Program-made: the position numbers and the translations under genes
Notes under the pieces: generated by a model
Seen by the model: only the letters and a program-made list of their open reading frames with translations
Databases searched by the model: none
Told to the model about the DNA's origin: nothing
Source: Elmis aenea
Taxonomy: Eukaryota > Arthropoda > Insecta > Coleoptera > Elmidae
Direction of reading: 5' to 3'
Assembly: GCA_947652605.1 (NCBI GenBank)
Contig: OX393583.1
Span: 5,807,222 to 5,871,221, forward strand
DNA: 64,000 nucleotides
Shown here: positions 45,021 through 56,463 of the stretch, piece by piece
How the letters are laid out: each line of letters starts with the position of its first letter
Numbering within the stretch: position 1 is the first letter of the stretch

Positions 45021-45929
45021 TAAAATTCTACATCTCTTGTTTAAACGCCCTTCATTATAGAAATATTTGGAATGAATGTTTAAAATCAATGTTAGGGCTT
45101 TCCAGAAAGCTTTTATTGTTTATTACTGTTTTTCGCTACAAAAGAACTATTTAATATCGTAAAAGGCAACACTACATTTCAGCTTTTAAAAATCTCCATG
45201 AAAAGCACTTGCTAAACGTTTAAAAGCATTTTCTTAAAGTCAGGTGGCACGAAAAATGGCATTAAGCTAACAATCTACTTGTTTTGCTAAAAATAATCGC
45301 TCTCGCAGCCGTCTCTGATGTTCATAGAGTATAGTTTAATACCAAAAGACTGACATATTTCCTATAAAAATGTTATTTTCTCTTTTAAATTACTTCGTAT
45401 CGGATTTTTCGTTTTGTTACAACTTTGCGACACTTCAAGCACTTTTCATGTTTCCGAGTGACTTGCAGCTGAACACATCGGACAAGCTATCGCTGCAGTG
45501 GAAGCCCGTTTATCGATTGTTTCAAGGTTAACTAGATTATAGATGTCGCGCGCTTGTGAAATTTGCAGATCGCGCAAAAATAATGCATAAATATTCCTGT
45601 CCGCCCGGCGGTGTGCGATCTAGCAACAGATTCTAGGGCCGTAAATAACGATGTTTATTAAGAAGTGCAAAAATAACAAAACTGATGCGTATCTCGTTAA
45701 GTTTCCGCCAAGGGGAAATGTTATTAAGATAAAGATGTCATGTCGACTTGGAGATTGTGAGATAGGTTGAAAGTTAATTAAAAAATGTCAACGTTTTGAA
45801 ATGGGTATTGATTTGTTGGTCATATTTTCATGGTTAGTAATATTGAAAATGATATACATGGCCATCAAACAATAGGATATAAACTTATAAAACACCTAAA
45901 TAAAGATGAAAGGGATGTAGCAACACTGT
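45021..45929. other. Gene-free stretch with a GC-richer block
   Basis: From about 45440 to 45740 the DNA is GC-richer and non-repetitive, with words such as GTCCGCCCGGCGGTGTGCG. No reading frame is convincing. It is a possible regulatory element. Confidence 0.35.
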
Positions 45930-46835
45930 CAGATATCAGCAAAAGAATGGGCTGAACATTACCAAAAACTATGGTATAATCCAAAAATAACGGATCTAGA
46001 TACAGAATTATATCCAACAGAACGTTCAGGAGTAGACCCTATAAAAATGAAAGAACTCGAAGAAGCGCTACGCACAACAAAAAACAGGAAAGCAGCAGGA
46101 CCTGACCAAATTACGCCAGAGCTCTATAAGTATGGGGGTACAATAATATAAGCTACGATTCCTACACTTTTTAAACATTTTCTGGAAATCATACAAAATC
46201 CCTGGGCTGGAAAAAAGCTAAAGTAACATATATTTTTAAAAAAGGAGAGAGGAACTGATGTGAGAACTATAGAGTGTATAGAGGCATAAGTCTATTAAAA
46301 ACAGCACATAAAATCTATGGAAAAATAATAAATAAAAGGCTTTCCAACATCTCTGATACATTTATTTTAGAGGAACAAGCCGGGTTTAGAAAAGCTAGAA
46401 GTTGCACTGACGATGTGTTCACGTTAAAACTTATACTCGAAAAGCGAATCGAATATAATTTAGAAACGCATTTGGCGTTCATTGACTATGAAAAAGCCTT
46501 AGACAAAGTAGATCGCGATAAACTATAGAATATATTACGTACGAGAGGATATCCTTAACATCTTATACAAATAATTAAAAGCCCATATAAAGACACTAAA
46601 ATCGAAATACACGGAGGAAATAACAAAAACATTGGAATTGAAACCAATCCAGGAGTAAGGCAAGGCTGTAGTCTTTCACCTATACCTAGATGATATGATA
46701 AGAAAATGGAAAAATCTAGTAGAACCTGGAATAAATATTAATAACCATCTAAGAATCAATACCTTGCTATTCGCCGATGACCAAATAATAATACATAGAA
46801 GAGCTAGCTTTAAAGGTACAACAAAAAAGTCATTA
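45930..46835 (+). pseudogene. LINE pol, reverse transcriptase domain (non-Jockey lineage)
   Basis: Readable in order: EWAEHYQKLWYNPK, EALRTTKNRKAAGPDQITPE (the block before the RT domain), GWKKAKVTYIFKKGERN, YRGISLLKTAHKIYGKIINK, EEQAGFRKARSCTDDVFTLK, ETHLAFIDYEKALDKVDRDK with the first catalytic Asp, NPGVRQGCSLSP, and LRINTLLFADDQIIIHRRAS with the FADD box at 46770-46781. The blocks cover fingers and palm of a non-LTR reverse transcriptase. Stops and frameshifts separate the pieces. RT motif wording (K-A-A-G-P-D, E-E-Q-A-G-F-R) differs from the Jockey copies and looks more like RTE-type or related elements, but the clade is uncertain. Confidence 0.85.
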
Positions 46836-46840
46836 AATAA

Positions 46841-48884
46841 CGTGTATGTTAGTTTTTTTATGTTTTAATTTTCTGTTCTCAATAAACTATAAATTTATGA
46901 GAGCTATGGATAATTCAATGTAGAAAAGAAAAATATGTTTGCGGTTTGAAATTTATTAATAGAATTGGGGGACACAGATTGCCAGTGTGATGACGGATTC
47001 GCACTAGGTTTGCGACTAGCTGACCGTTATGTTATGTTCACAGTTGGCCATGTTCATTCATCATGACAAAATCCAACTTGGGCCATCAATAATCCAAATG
47101 TCCTTCATTTATAAACGTCACAGATTTGTTTAATAAGAGAAAACGTGCCATATTCGATAATGGATGAACATTACTGCATTTGTAATTCAGATATTTACGG
47201 TGAAAATTAGACTTCACGTGTGTAAAACAAAATTTGTTTCATTGGCGATTGACATTATAAGCATTTTAATCATTAAACACTTAAAATATACAAACAAAAT
47301 AGTTAGAATGTATGAGACGATTTCAAAACAGGTTAGTTGGTTACACTTTTCAAAATTTTTCGGTTTTATCCTATATGAAATACGATATTTCATGAAAATA
47401 CCAAAGCATGAGCTGAATATCAAATGCACGTTTTCATTTCTTTGCAAATTTAGTTCAATGTTTATAAAATTCGTTAATTTAAAGTTACAAATAATTAAAA
47501 TAAAAAGTAATCAAAAGGTGTTATATCGGGCGAATAGGGGGAATGCAATAGGTACTATAAATTTGGATTTGTCATTTTGTATTCTATAAAAATTATTATG
47601 TCTTTTCTTGCCCGTGTATTTTACTGGTTAGGTTTAGATTTTAATTTAATTAAAGCTAACTGTTACTCAAATACTATTAAAAACAAATGAGTTTTAAGCT
47701 GTATTAAAGATTAGATTGGATTAAAGGTACTAAATCTATTCTGGTCTCAAAAAGAAGAAAAATATTATTAATTTGTTTGATCGTCAATAGTAAGCGACAA
47801 GTCGTACAATAAAAAAACTTTGTCCAAACGAGTATCCAAACAAATGGATAGAAAAAACGACAGAATTGTCTGTGCCCCTCGTATCTGGCTCGGGAAAAGT
47901 AAATTTTTCAAAGCAATAACCAACTTCCTTGCAACTATTCATAACTAAAACAAGATTCAGAATAATCTCCGACAAATAACCCAAAACCAATATTGCTAAA
48001 TCTTTTTAATTTCCTCCACAGTCGATAATTTCTAGTCACAGGTAATTGCTCGATTTTATTTCTTTTCGCGCGCCTCCATCCAAGTCGGAGAAAGAGAGAG
48101 AAAGGCAATAATTCATTTACCATCTTCGATGCAATCTCTCATTCGAGAATTCCAAAAATTATTTAAATTCTGATTGCCCTGTTACGTCTTAAATATTCCA
48201 TTTGAACGCAAATAACTTAACCCACCCCCCGGCAGCTTCTGTTTGACTTATAATCACTCTTTTAATTGTAATGGGGGGTTGGCGAGGCGTTGCTCGCATT
48301 CTCTTGTAAATTTGACTTCAATCCGCCGCAAATGTTAACTCGAAAGTATTGTCGGGACCTTCCTGGGCTTTTGTTAAATAAATTTAGAGGTGGAATTTTA
48401 AGTGGCGGTGAATATGGGCCGACTCATTTAACTTTGTCGAGGTTAGGAACTCGTTTATCTTAGGTTAAAGTTGGTTGAATTGGAGCAATCCTGCATAGTT
48501 TTCCCTGGAAATGCTTACATAAAATTACCTACAGCAAATTTGATATATCTTACTGCCGTTTTATGAACTTTGTTGGTGGATTATAAATCTTTAGAAAGTG
48601 AAGTATTATCTTCACTTAAAAAATTCGAAAATTACCAGCAAAATTCTACACTACGAGGATCGTTTAACAGAAACACGTTTAGAGGCCGTGAGGCATCTTT
48701 TATTTAACGAATTTAAGAGAAGTCTCCATTAACATTAAGGCAAGAGTCCCATTGTTGCACTAATCTGTAGATTCCCTGCTGATCAAAGCTGGCCAAGCAG
48801 CAAGGAACTATGATACACAATACTGGCCTCAAAGAAATGGTTTAACAAACTAATATCAAGTGTAGCCATAAAAATTTTCCTTGT
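46841..48884. other. Gene-free stretch
   Basis: A 141-codon ORF at 47164-47589 is rich in Ile, Lys and Phe, has no recognisable domain and follows the base composition of the region, so I do not call it a gene. From about 48200 to 48440 a GC-richer block is non-repetitive. Confidence 0.4.
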
Positions 48885-49430
48885 TCGCGGTTCATATTAA
48901 ACTAGGCTAATGAACAAATTCGCAAAAGCAATAGACAAGAAAGGAGGAGGATTTAAATACCTAGGAGGGATTTGCCCTAGTATTAGTGATGCCAAGTTAA
49001 AGAAAGGAATTTTTGCCGGGCCTATTAGGAAACTGTTGAATGATCAAAATTTTGAAGGAAGACTTCTTTCAAAAGAAAGCGGAATGTCAATCTTTTGAAA
49101 CAGTAGTGAAAGGTTTCCTTGGGAAGCGGAAGGCAGAAAACTGCCACCTTGTAGTGGAAAATCTTTTACGAAATCACAAGAAATTAGGATTCAAAATGTC
49201 ATTTTAGATCCATTTTCTGCGTTACCACATAGACTTCTTTCCACAAAACTTAGGCAACGTTAGTGATGAGCCAGGGGGCAGATTTTATCAATACATTCGA
49301 ACAATGGAAGAACGCAACCGGTAAAGACAGGGCCCTGCTATGATGGGTGACTTGCTGGTTCTTTCAGAAGCAAGAAACAATCGCGTACATAAAGAAGAAA
49401 TAGATACAAAGCAGCAATTTTGCGTACTTT
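48885..49430 (+). pseudogene. Decayed ORF of a widespread transposon-like protein family
   Basis: The pieces read VHIKLG, MNKFAKAIDKKGGGFKYLGG, DAKLKKGIFAGPIRKLL, then after a frameshift FETVVKGFLGKRKAENC and NLLRNHKKLGFKMS, a stop, IHFLRYHIDFFPQNLGNVSDE, and RFYQYIRTMEERNR. I recall a family of predicted proteins in insects and cnidarians with this order (a stretch ending L-G-x-x-S-D/E-E-x-G-E-R-F-H-Q-D-I followed by M-E-x-R-Y), commonly in repeated genes, which suggests transposon origin. The superfamily is not known to me. Five or more disruptions make it inactive. No terminal repeats could be paired around it. Confidence 0.6.
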
Positions 49431-49769
49431 CTTATCAATTTTGCTAAAAAAAATTGATTATAGAATTTTAATAAAAACTTATTTGTGTACTAACCTAAGT
49501 ATTGTAAAAAGACAGATAAGAAACTAAATAATATAAAGGTGCGAGATAAAGACTGATAACAAAGCAGATACATGAATCTGAACACCTTAGTGAAAGAGGA
49601 ACAGGTATAAAAGTTCAGATTAAAAACGCCATACAGATAGGAACATAAGCATGTAAGTTAGAACTGGACAAACCACTAGAAAAAAAAGTTATTGAAAAAC
49701 AAGTATAAGTTAAAACAACTCCAAGAAATAATATATACAGTGTGTCCAAAAGGAATGGAATATGCTATA

Positions 49770-50383
49770 CAGGGTGTGTAAAAATTGATGGAAGTGCTAC
49801 ACGTGGCGATGTTCTTCGTAAAATTCTAAGTCGAAAATCTTAATAGGAAAATGTTGTACATGTCTGCAAGAGGTCCTCAAAGTTTTGACATTTAGTCCTT
49901 TAATAAGCGTTATTATTTAATACTTGCAAATGAAAAAGCTGCAATTTGGAATAAAAATAAATTTCGAATAGTATTTTTTCCTAGATATTGTGTTCTTCCT
50001 TTCAAAAATTGGTGTTGAAAATATGTAAATCACTGATTTGAAGGAAAATAATACATATGGCAACATTGTCATTAGCTGTCATCTCTGTTTTTCTCGTAAT
50101 TATTTCCAGTTTGTGTTTTACGATACACAAAAGTGTGCAGCTATGTTTACGAACTGAAGGCTTTCAGTTCCAACAAAAATTGTAAATACCCAAGTAAAAA
50201 TTTCTGATAAAAAAATGTCCAAACGCAAATCAATGTTTGCAATGTTGCCAATTTTTTTTTCTTTAAATGGTTCCTGAGGTCATAGGAAGCATGCTACAAC
50301 ATTTTTGTATCAAGATTTTCGACTTAGAATTTTACGAAGAACATCGTCACGTGTAGCGCTTCCGCCAATTTATACACACCCTG
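49770..50383. mobile_element. Foldback element family A, second complete copy (inverted)
   Basis: 614 bp, flanked by TA, with ends CAGGGTGTGTAAAAATTGATG and CCAATTTATACACACCCTG. It matches 20876-21470 when reversed. About 30 bp to its left, ACAGTGTGTCCAAAAGGAATG (about 49737) is a lone end of yet another mariner-type family. No ORF. Confidence 0.9.
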
Positions 50384-50399
50384 TATATAAACAACGAAA

Positions 50400-50591
50400 T
50401 GACAAAGGAGGAACTTGGAGATTCAAAAGAAGCTAAAACAAATAGTGGAAGAAGAGAGACAGAAAGGAAGAAAAACGAAAATAGGATATCAAAAGATCAC
50501 AATTGATGAAAACGAATGGAGATGGGAAAGGGAGCAGGAAAAGCTCAAAAAAAATAGAACAACAACAAACTATCAACCTCCAAAAAACTGA
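50400..50591 (+). pseudogene. Lys/Glu-rich ORF fragment, possibly LINE ORF
   Basis: About 55 codons read KKLKQIVEEERQKGRKTKIG, ITIDENEWRWEREQEKLKK and NYQPPKN to a stop. The charged helix followed by a W-x-W/W-E motif is like the region between endonuclease and RT, or ORF1, of some insect LINEs. The match is loose. The A-rich DNA that follows, to about 50870, continues similar composition but with stops. Confidence 0.35.
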
Positions 50592-51708
50592 TAGTAAAGA
50601 ATAGCAGAAATAGGACAACGAAACAGGCAAAAAAAAAGGACACGAGAAATAAAATAAATTTAAAAAAAATAAGAAATGATACCTAACAAGAGGATATCAG
50701 AAATGACACAAGCAATGAAAAAGGACATGCACAAAAGGAAATAAAAAGAAAAGAGCAAAGCACAAAAAACACTCAACTCCAGGAAAAAAAAAGAATGTGG
50801 CCCTACACCCAAAAGGGTAAACAAATGCTTCCTTCTACACTGAAAAGTAGAAGAGAACCGGATAAGAAGAAGAAAAGTGCGATTTTTTTTCTCTCTGCCT
50901 ACTAGTTTTGTTTTATCCTTGAAAAAATTCAGCTTGACTCGGGTATAAAATTGTTTTTCAAACCCAAAATGCCGAAAACATGTTACTTAGTGTTCAACTA
51001 ACCTACAAATTAATCAGAATACAACGATTATTAAAGCAACAAAGCAATGCTATTTAAAGAATTTCATAAAACTACAACAGAGCATGAAATTATTCAGAAG
51101 TGGATCGCATAGCCGCAACTACTTCAGTTTTAAAAACAAAAGACATCAAAGCTAGTCCTGAAATAATTGATCCTCATTCTTCAAACACAAACGCGGCCTT
51201 TTCAGGAGCTGACATGGCGACAGGTTTAAGTGGCATATCACGGTAAGCCTGACATAAAGTTCCCAGGAAGTCTTCCATCTTGTTACATATTTTAACGAAT
51301 ATTTCATTTTTTATGCAACGTTTAAGGAACTAAAATACGCTCGAGTAAAATCAGAGAGTATGAAAAGACATATAAAAAAACTTACAAGGTTTTAAAGAAC
51401 CGCTAAGATTAACCGCGTTGTTATTTTAAGCTTTCTTAACGTTGTTTAACAAAAATATTTACATAATTGTACAAGTTTTTCAGGGCCCCTACAGAAAGTG
51501 TTTGTAAAATAAAACGATGTATGCTTTGCGAGTATAACAAAATTTGCAAAATTATACAAAAAGATACACGCCATTTTGGGGCACCCATAAGTCGAAGATC
51601 GGGGTGCATTGCACCCACTGCACTTAACCGGCCCTATTCCTACCGCAAACATACAAAGATGCTTAAACTCGTTTTTATCACAAGACTTTAAAAACATAAA
51701 TTAATATA
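50592..51708. other. Gene-free stretch with a possible hAT MITE
   Basis: CAGGGCCCCTACAGAAAG at about 51481 and TTAACCGGCCCTA at about 51626 could be ends of a small hAT element (CAGGGCC/GGCCCTA), but no target duplication was found. The overlapping ORFs in both strands at 51436-51697 are by-products. Confidence 0.4.
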
Positions 51709-52507
51709 CAGGGTGTCCCAATTATACACCGCCAAAAAGTATGTGCATATTCCTGAGTGAAAATGATGACCATTTGTCAAATATTTTGTTATCCAAAAAT
51801 GCTTCCTTTCAAAGTTAGAGACCTCCAAATTTGCAAGAAAAAAATCAAAAAATCGATTGCGTCCTAGCCGTTTAAGCTAGAGCTGTCAAACTTGGCCGAA
51901 ATGTTTAGGTGTTTCCCATCGACTTTGTGAGATAATTAGAAAGAAAACACGTAATTGGAAGTATGATTTATAGTCAGGTCATCCGCTTACCATTTTCAGA
52001 TTTTTTTACTTTGGAATAAAATTGAAAATGTCATTTGTCCATAAAAAAGTACGACTTAAGAGGAAAAAATTCGTCCCTCTTTGTTTTTTGCTGTAAACGT
52101 AGCCGTTTTCGAGATTATTAGCGCTAAAGATGCATCAATAAACTCTGTTTATACACCTCAAATATTTTTTTTTACTAAACTTAGTTGGCTAATGTCCTGC
52201 TTGAAAAAAAATCTGAAGATGGTAAGCGGATGACCTGACTATAAATCATACTTCCAATTACGTGTTTTCCTTCTAATTATCCCACAAAGTCAACGGGAAA
52301 CACCTACAAATTTCGGCCAAGTTTGATAGCTCTAGCTTAAACGGCTAGGACGTATTCGATTTTTTTGATCTTTTTTTTCTTGCAACTTTGGAGGTCTCTA
52401 ACTTTGAAAAGAAGCATTTTCGGATAACAAAATATTTGACAAATGGTCATCATTTTCACTCCGGAATATGCACCTACTTTTTGGCGGTGTATAATTGGGA
52501 CACCCTG
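51709..52507. mobile_element. Foldback element family E with about 310-bp arms
   Basis: 799 bp with TA outside both ends. CAGGGTGTCCCAATTATACA at the left is exactly inverted at the right (TGTATAATTGGGACACCCTG). The arms pair with few mismatches for roughly 310 bp, through CCTAGCCGTTTAAGCTAGAG and CAGGTCATCCGCTTACCAT, leaving a loop of less than 200 bp. No ORF. The close similarity of the arms suggests this copy is younger than the B and F types here. Confidence 0.93.
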
Positions 52508-53213
52508 TATTACCAAACTAAACTAAAACTTGTTTCAAAGGAAGAAAACTATAAAACATGGCAATAACAGTTAATAAATCAGCCTAAATCATTCATAAAC
52601 ATATTGTAAAAATATAGTATCGATTTATAATTAAAACAAGACGCTTTATAATTTTATCGTAATGTAAAAGTTGTTGCAAAATTGTTTATTTAAAAAGCGG
52701 CTTTATCAAGTCAATCAGCTTAAATACCAAGTGTAAACTTTATAAATAATTTTTAACTCTAAGTTGTCCTACCTTACATCAAAATATTCCGGGTACATCA
52801 TCAAAGGCAACGCCATTTCCGGGAAAAACACGTAATTGTTATGAAAATCACACAATACACGCTCAAAATACCATTAACACTTCAAAAATTGTTTTTGTCT
52901 CATCATTTCCTCAACTGCCCTAATTATTATTATAAATTCAACGTCATTTCACTGCATTTAGTGGCCAGTGTCAATATCCTGCGAGCAGGAACGCTGTAGC
53001 GCAGGGACGCCAGCGTCAGCTGATTATGGCAAAGTTTATATAAAATGAGTTATTTCGATTTTCGGAATCGCACGACTTTTGCAAACACTTCCTACCGATA
53101 ATTTAACACTCCGCGAATAATTTTCACTATCACAACATAGTTTTTGCACGAAATTAACATTAATTACGAGTAAATCAATTTGACGGTGATAACAGCGTGT
53201 GTATTTTTGACAG
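52508..53213. other. Gene-free stretch
   Basis: Mostly AT-rich, with a GC-richer patch at about 52960-53030 that includes the hairpin CCTGCGAGCAGG. No gene recognised. Confidence 0.4.
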
Positions 53214-53800
53214 ATGATGAGACGCAATGGCGCGCGCAACCAATCTAAGAAAGTTGATCCAATAATTCAAACAAGTGTTTCATCGGCCAGTTATTTAGCC
53301 ATAGCATTATATTGTTACTTTTCGGACCATACATTTAGAAAAGAGCCGCAACAACATATTTGGCAATATAATTCAAAAAATAAATATTATACTTTACGAA
53401 ATTTATTGAATGACGCAAAAAAAAATTAGAATTTAAAGGTGGGCTTTCAACTTTGTATGAAATTTTGAAATCAATGGGGTATAAATATGGTAAAGTGGAT
53501 GGTAGAAAAATTTTAAGTGAGCGAAAACATGTTGCAGCTAAAGTAACATGTTGAGAAAATTTTTGCAGTACAGAAAATGTAGTGATAATGGCAGATTTGT
53601 GTACCTGGACGAAATTGGATTTATCAAAATGGATCTTAAATTCGTCAGTGGTTACATGAATCTGATATTAAGAGTAATCCTAGCAAAATTAAATATGAGG
53701 ATAAACGTTTTACAAATTTTACATGCGGAAGAATTATACACTTCATTGAATTTTTGTACACTGTAAAAAGTATTTCTGTAAATTTATTATGATAATCATT
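53214..53800 (+). pseudogene. Tc1/IS630-like DDE transposase, N-terminal half, broken
   Basis: The pieces read YNSKNKYYTLRNLLNDAKK, then frameshifted STLYEILKSMGYKYGKVDGR, KILSERKHVAAK, LRKFLQYRKCSDNGRFVYLD with Y-L-D-E, and WLHESDIKSNPSKIK. This matches an insect family of IS630/Tc1-type DDE proteins: helix-turn-helix (L-L-K-x-M-G-x-K-x), then a first catalytic Asp in I/V-Y-L-D-E-T-W-V, then W-x-x-x-D. The second and third acidic residues are not seen, so the gene is truncated as well as frameshifted. Terminal repeats were not identified. Confidence 0.65.
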
Positions 53801-55152
53801 GGCATTATTAAAACCATGGTAATTTGAAATGTACATTTACAGAAGTGAAGTAAAATTACTTAACATGTCTAAAGCAGTTTTACCTATAAAGATTAATAAT
53901 TTACATGCAATTTCCATATTTTGAGAGGCAATTTTATTTATTGCTTCCATATTATTCGAGAGAATGTTACACTAAAATAGTAAAATTAATGTATTTTAAT
54001 AACGTATGTGGTAAAAATGTACACCAATATTTGGGTATTTGATTAGTATTATAACTCCTAACTGAAAAAATCGTTTATATCGACGAAATAGGCGCTTTTT
54101 CACGTCGTTTCGAAAATGCCTAACTCGAAAATCGACCGAATAGTAAAAAAATTGACTCACCAAAAATAAACAAATAATCCTAGCTTCGCACTCCTCACAC
54201 GTACCTAAAACAAAAAGTAGATTTTAGTTTTTAAACACAAAAACACAAAAGTGTAATCTACAATATAGCTATACACTTTTTTCTTCAAAAACAATATCCT
54301 TTTAAGTGCAGATGAACAGTATTTTCATATAATTTAAACTAATAACTTTCCTAAATTGATCTTTTTAAACTTTTAAAGGCCACAAATTTATTAACACATA
54401 AAATTTCATAGAGAACAAGTTAACAAAATAAAAACCATATTAAAATTGATCTTATACTATTCCATTTACTTACAATGAATTAAAAATCAAAAATTATATT
54501 TCTTGGTGACCAACGCTAACACAACACTACAATAATTGTAGAATTATTTAAACAGTCGTTTTGTAATAAACAGTAATACAACTACACTGTATATTGACAT
54601 ACTTTGAAAGAAATTTTGAACAGCTTCAATGCTTATCAAACACATGTTTCCTAAAATTCAATAAAAACTCTTAAAATGTAGTTCGAAATTTAGCAAAAAA
54701 AAATGCGCATAGCAGTTGTGTCTCGAGTCGAGTCTCGAGACAGGGGAGTTTTTAATAAACCAGAGTTGTATCGGCATTTTCTGGACCATCCGATCTACAT
54801 AAACTAAGATATAATTATAAGATTGCTACTGACGAAGTAACAGCTTATAATTAAGGGGAAATGTAGCTTCTGTGGCATTTTGATGTGGCAAGACCACCTC
54901 AAATATTTATTTCTTTAAGTGCAAGTACAATGTAAGACTGTAAATATCGAGTAATTTTACAGCATTTTTTGTAATTTTATTGTAATATTACTTTCACCCT
55001 GTAAAATGCATGTAAAGTTTATCAAAACTTTGTATTAATACCATTAAACGAATGGAATAAAGCATTTACATTGTTTTTGTTGCAATTCTTATGTAAACCT
55101 ACATATTTGAAAGTGTAACTTAGGGGTATTTTTCATTACATTTTTTACTGTG
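53801..55152. other. Gene-free stretch
   Basis: AT-rich DNA with many TTACA/TGTAA words between about 53770 and 55140, possibly the subterminal repeats of an old transposon, but its ends could not be fixed. Confidence 0.35.
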
Positions 55153-55815
55153 TTTTTGAAGTTAGTGAAGTGAAAAGTCAGTTTTTTCGAATTCCACGGC
55201 ACTTTATTTGCTTCAATACTGATAAGAAGAAAAAATTTCGAATATCTCGAAAAGTACGAGTTTTGGGTTTAGGACATATATAACCAAAAATGAAGCTCTC
55301 TTAAAGACGAATTCGATGACATAAAAAATACAGGGGGGTTTGCCTTTGAAAAAATTGAGTTACGAGCTTTTGAAAACCATGGAAGTTGCCACCTATTTAT
55401 GAACACCGCGTGATTCAAACTTTTTCGTATCGAGCGAATAGAGCAATGTTTTCTGCATGTCCTTACCAAATTACAACTCTGTGCTTCGAAAAATGACTTC
55501 AGGAGATTTTTTTAAATAGACATAAAACCTTGAAAAATTTTGAAAATGTTTTTTTTTTTAGTGACAAGGCTGCATAAAAACCTATAATATTTTATATTGA
55601 TGCAAAGCTAAAATAAAGGCTGTCATAAATATTAAATAAAACATGGGGTGTTGTATTTAAAATATAAAAGTTGCTATTAGTGACTCGCCCTGTATATTTG
55701 AAAATATTTTTACCGTGTTTGGAAGAAAGAACTGTATGAAATAGCGTTTAAATCAACTTTCTATCTCAAACCGTTTAGCCACAATCGACCGATCCCCCAC
55801 TAATGACTCACCCTG
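55153..55815. repeat. Family C foldback fragment, third copy
   Basis: It begins GAAGTTAGTGAAGTGAAAAG and ends TAATGACTCACCCTG|TA, matching 25098-25770 throughout. The left terminal repeat is missing in both. Its TA end directly abuts the D element. Confidence 0.88.
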
Positions 55816-55819
55816 TATA

Positions 55820-56461
55820 CAGGGTGGTCCAAATTCGATGGGATTGCATGGGTATCTTGCTTAATAGGCAAGATAGAGAAACAGTTAAATTACCAAAAAT
55901 GTGCACTTTTTTGAGATGAACTCAGAACAGTTGTCAAATATACTCTATCATTTTCTGTTTTTCTTGATTTTTTTTGTTTCCACAGCCTACTTTTTGTTTT
56001 TCATCTTTAAAAAAATTGAAAAACCTTTGTAACTTGCGTATTATTGAAAATAAATACATCAACCCTTATATATTTAGAATGAGAAAAAAATAAGGAATTT
56101 AAATAGACCATAGCCAACTATAGCTTTCATTTAAAAAAAGGTAAGTTTGTGTCATAACTTTTTAACGGCGAGCGCAAAACAATTTTTTTTTAGTGTAATC
56201 AAACTTAACATAAAAATATCTAAAAATATTGTTTATAAACTTTTTTGATATTTACAACAATAACGGAGATATGACACATTATTAATATGACAAAAAAATA
56301 CTGTTTATACAATAACTCGAAAACTGGAAATGATAGAATATTTTTGAAAACGGTTCTGAGTTTGTCTCAAAAAACTGCACAATTTTGGTAAATTAACCGT
56401 TTCTTTATATTGCCTATTAAGCAAGATACCCATGCAATCCCATCGAATTTGGACCACCCTG
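55820..56461. mobile_element. Foldback element family D, complete copy
   Basis: 642 bp with TA on both sides (55818-55819, 56462-56463). CAGGGTGGTCCAAATTCGAT is inverted as ATCGAATTTGGACCACCCTG, and the arms pair through GGGATTGCATGGGTATCTTG and beyond for about 110 bp. The interior resembles that of 15419-15998. No ORF. Confidence 0.92.
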
Positions 56462-56463
56462 TA

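Noticed and set aside
47164..47589. 141-codon ORF
   Set aside because: Rich in Ile, Lys and Phe as expected from AT-rich random sequence, with no domain, no repeat structure and no splice or promoter context.
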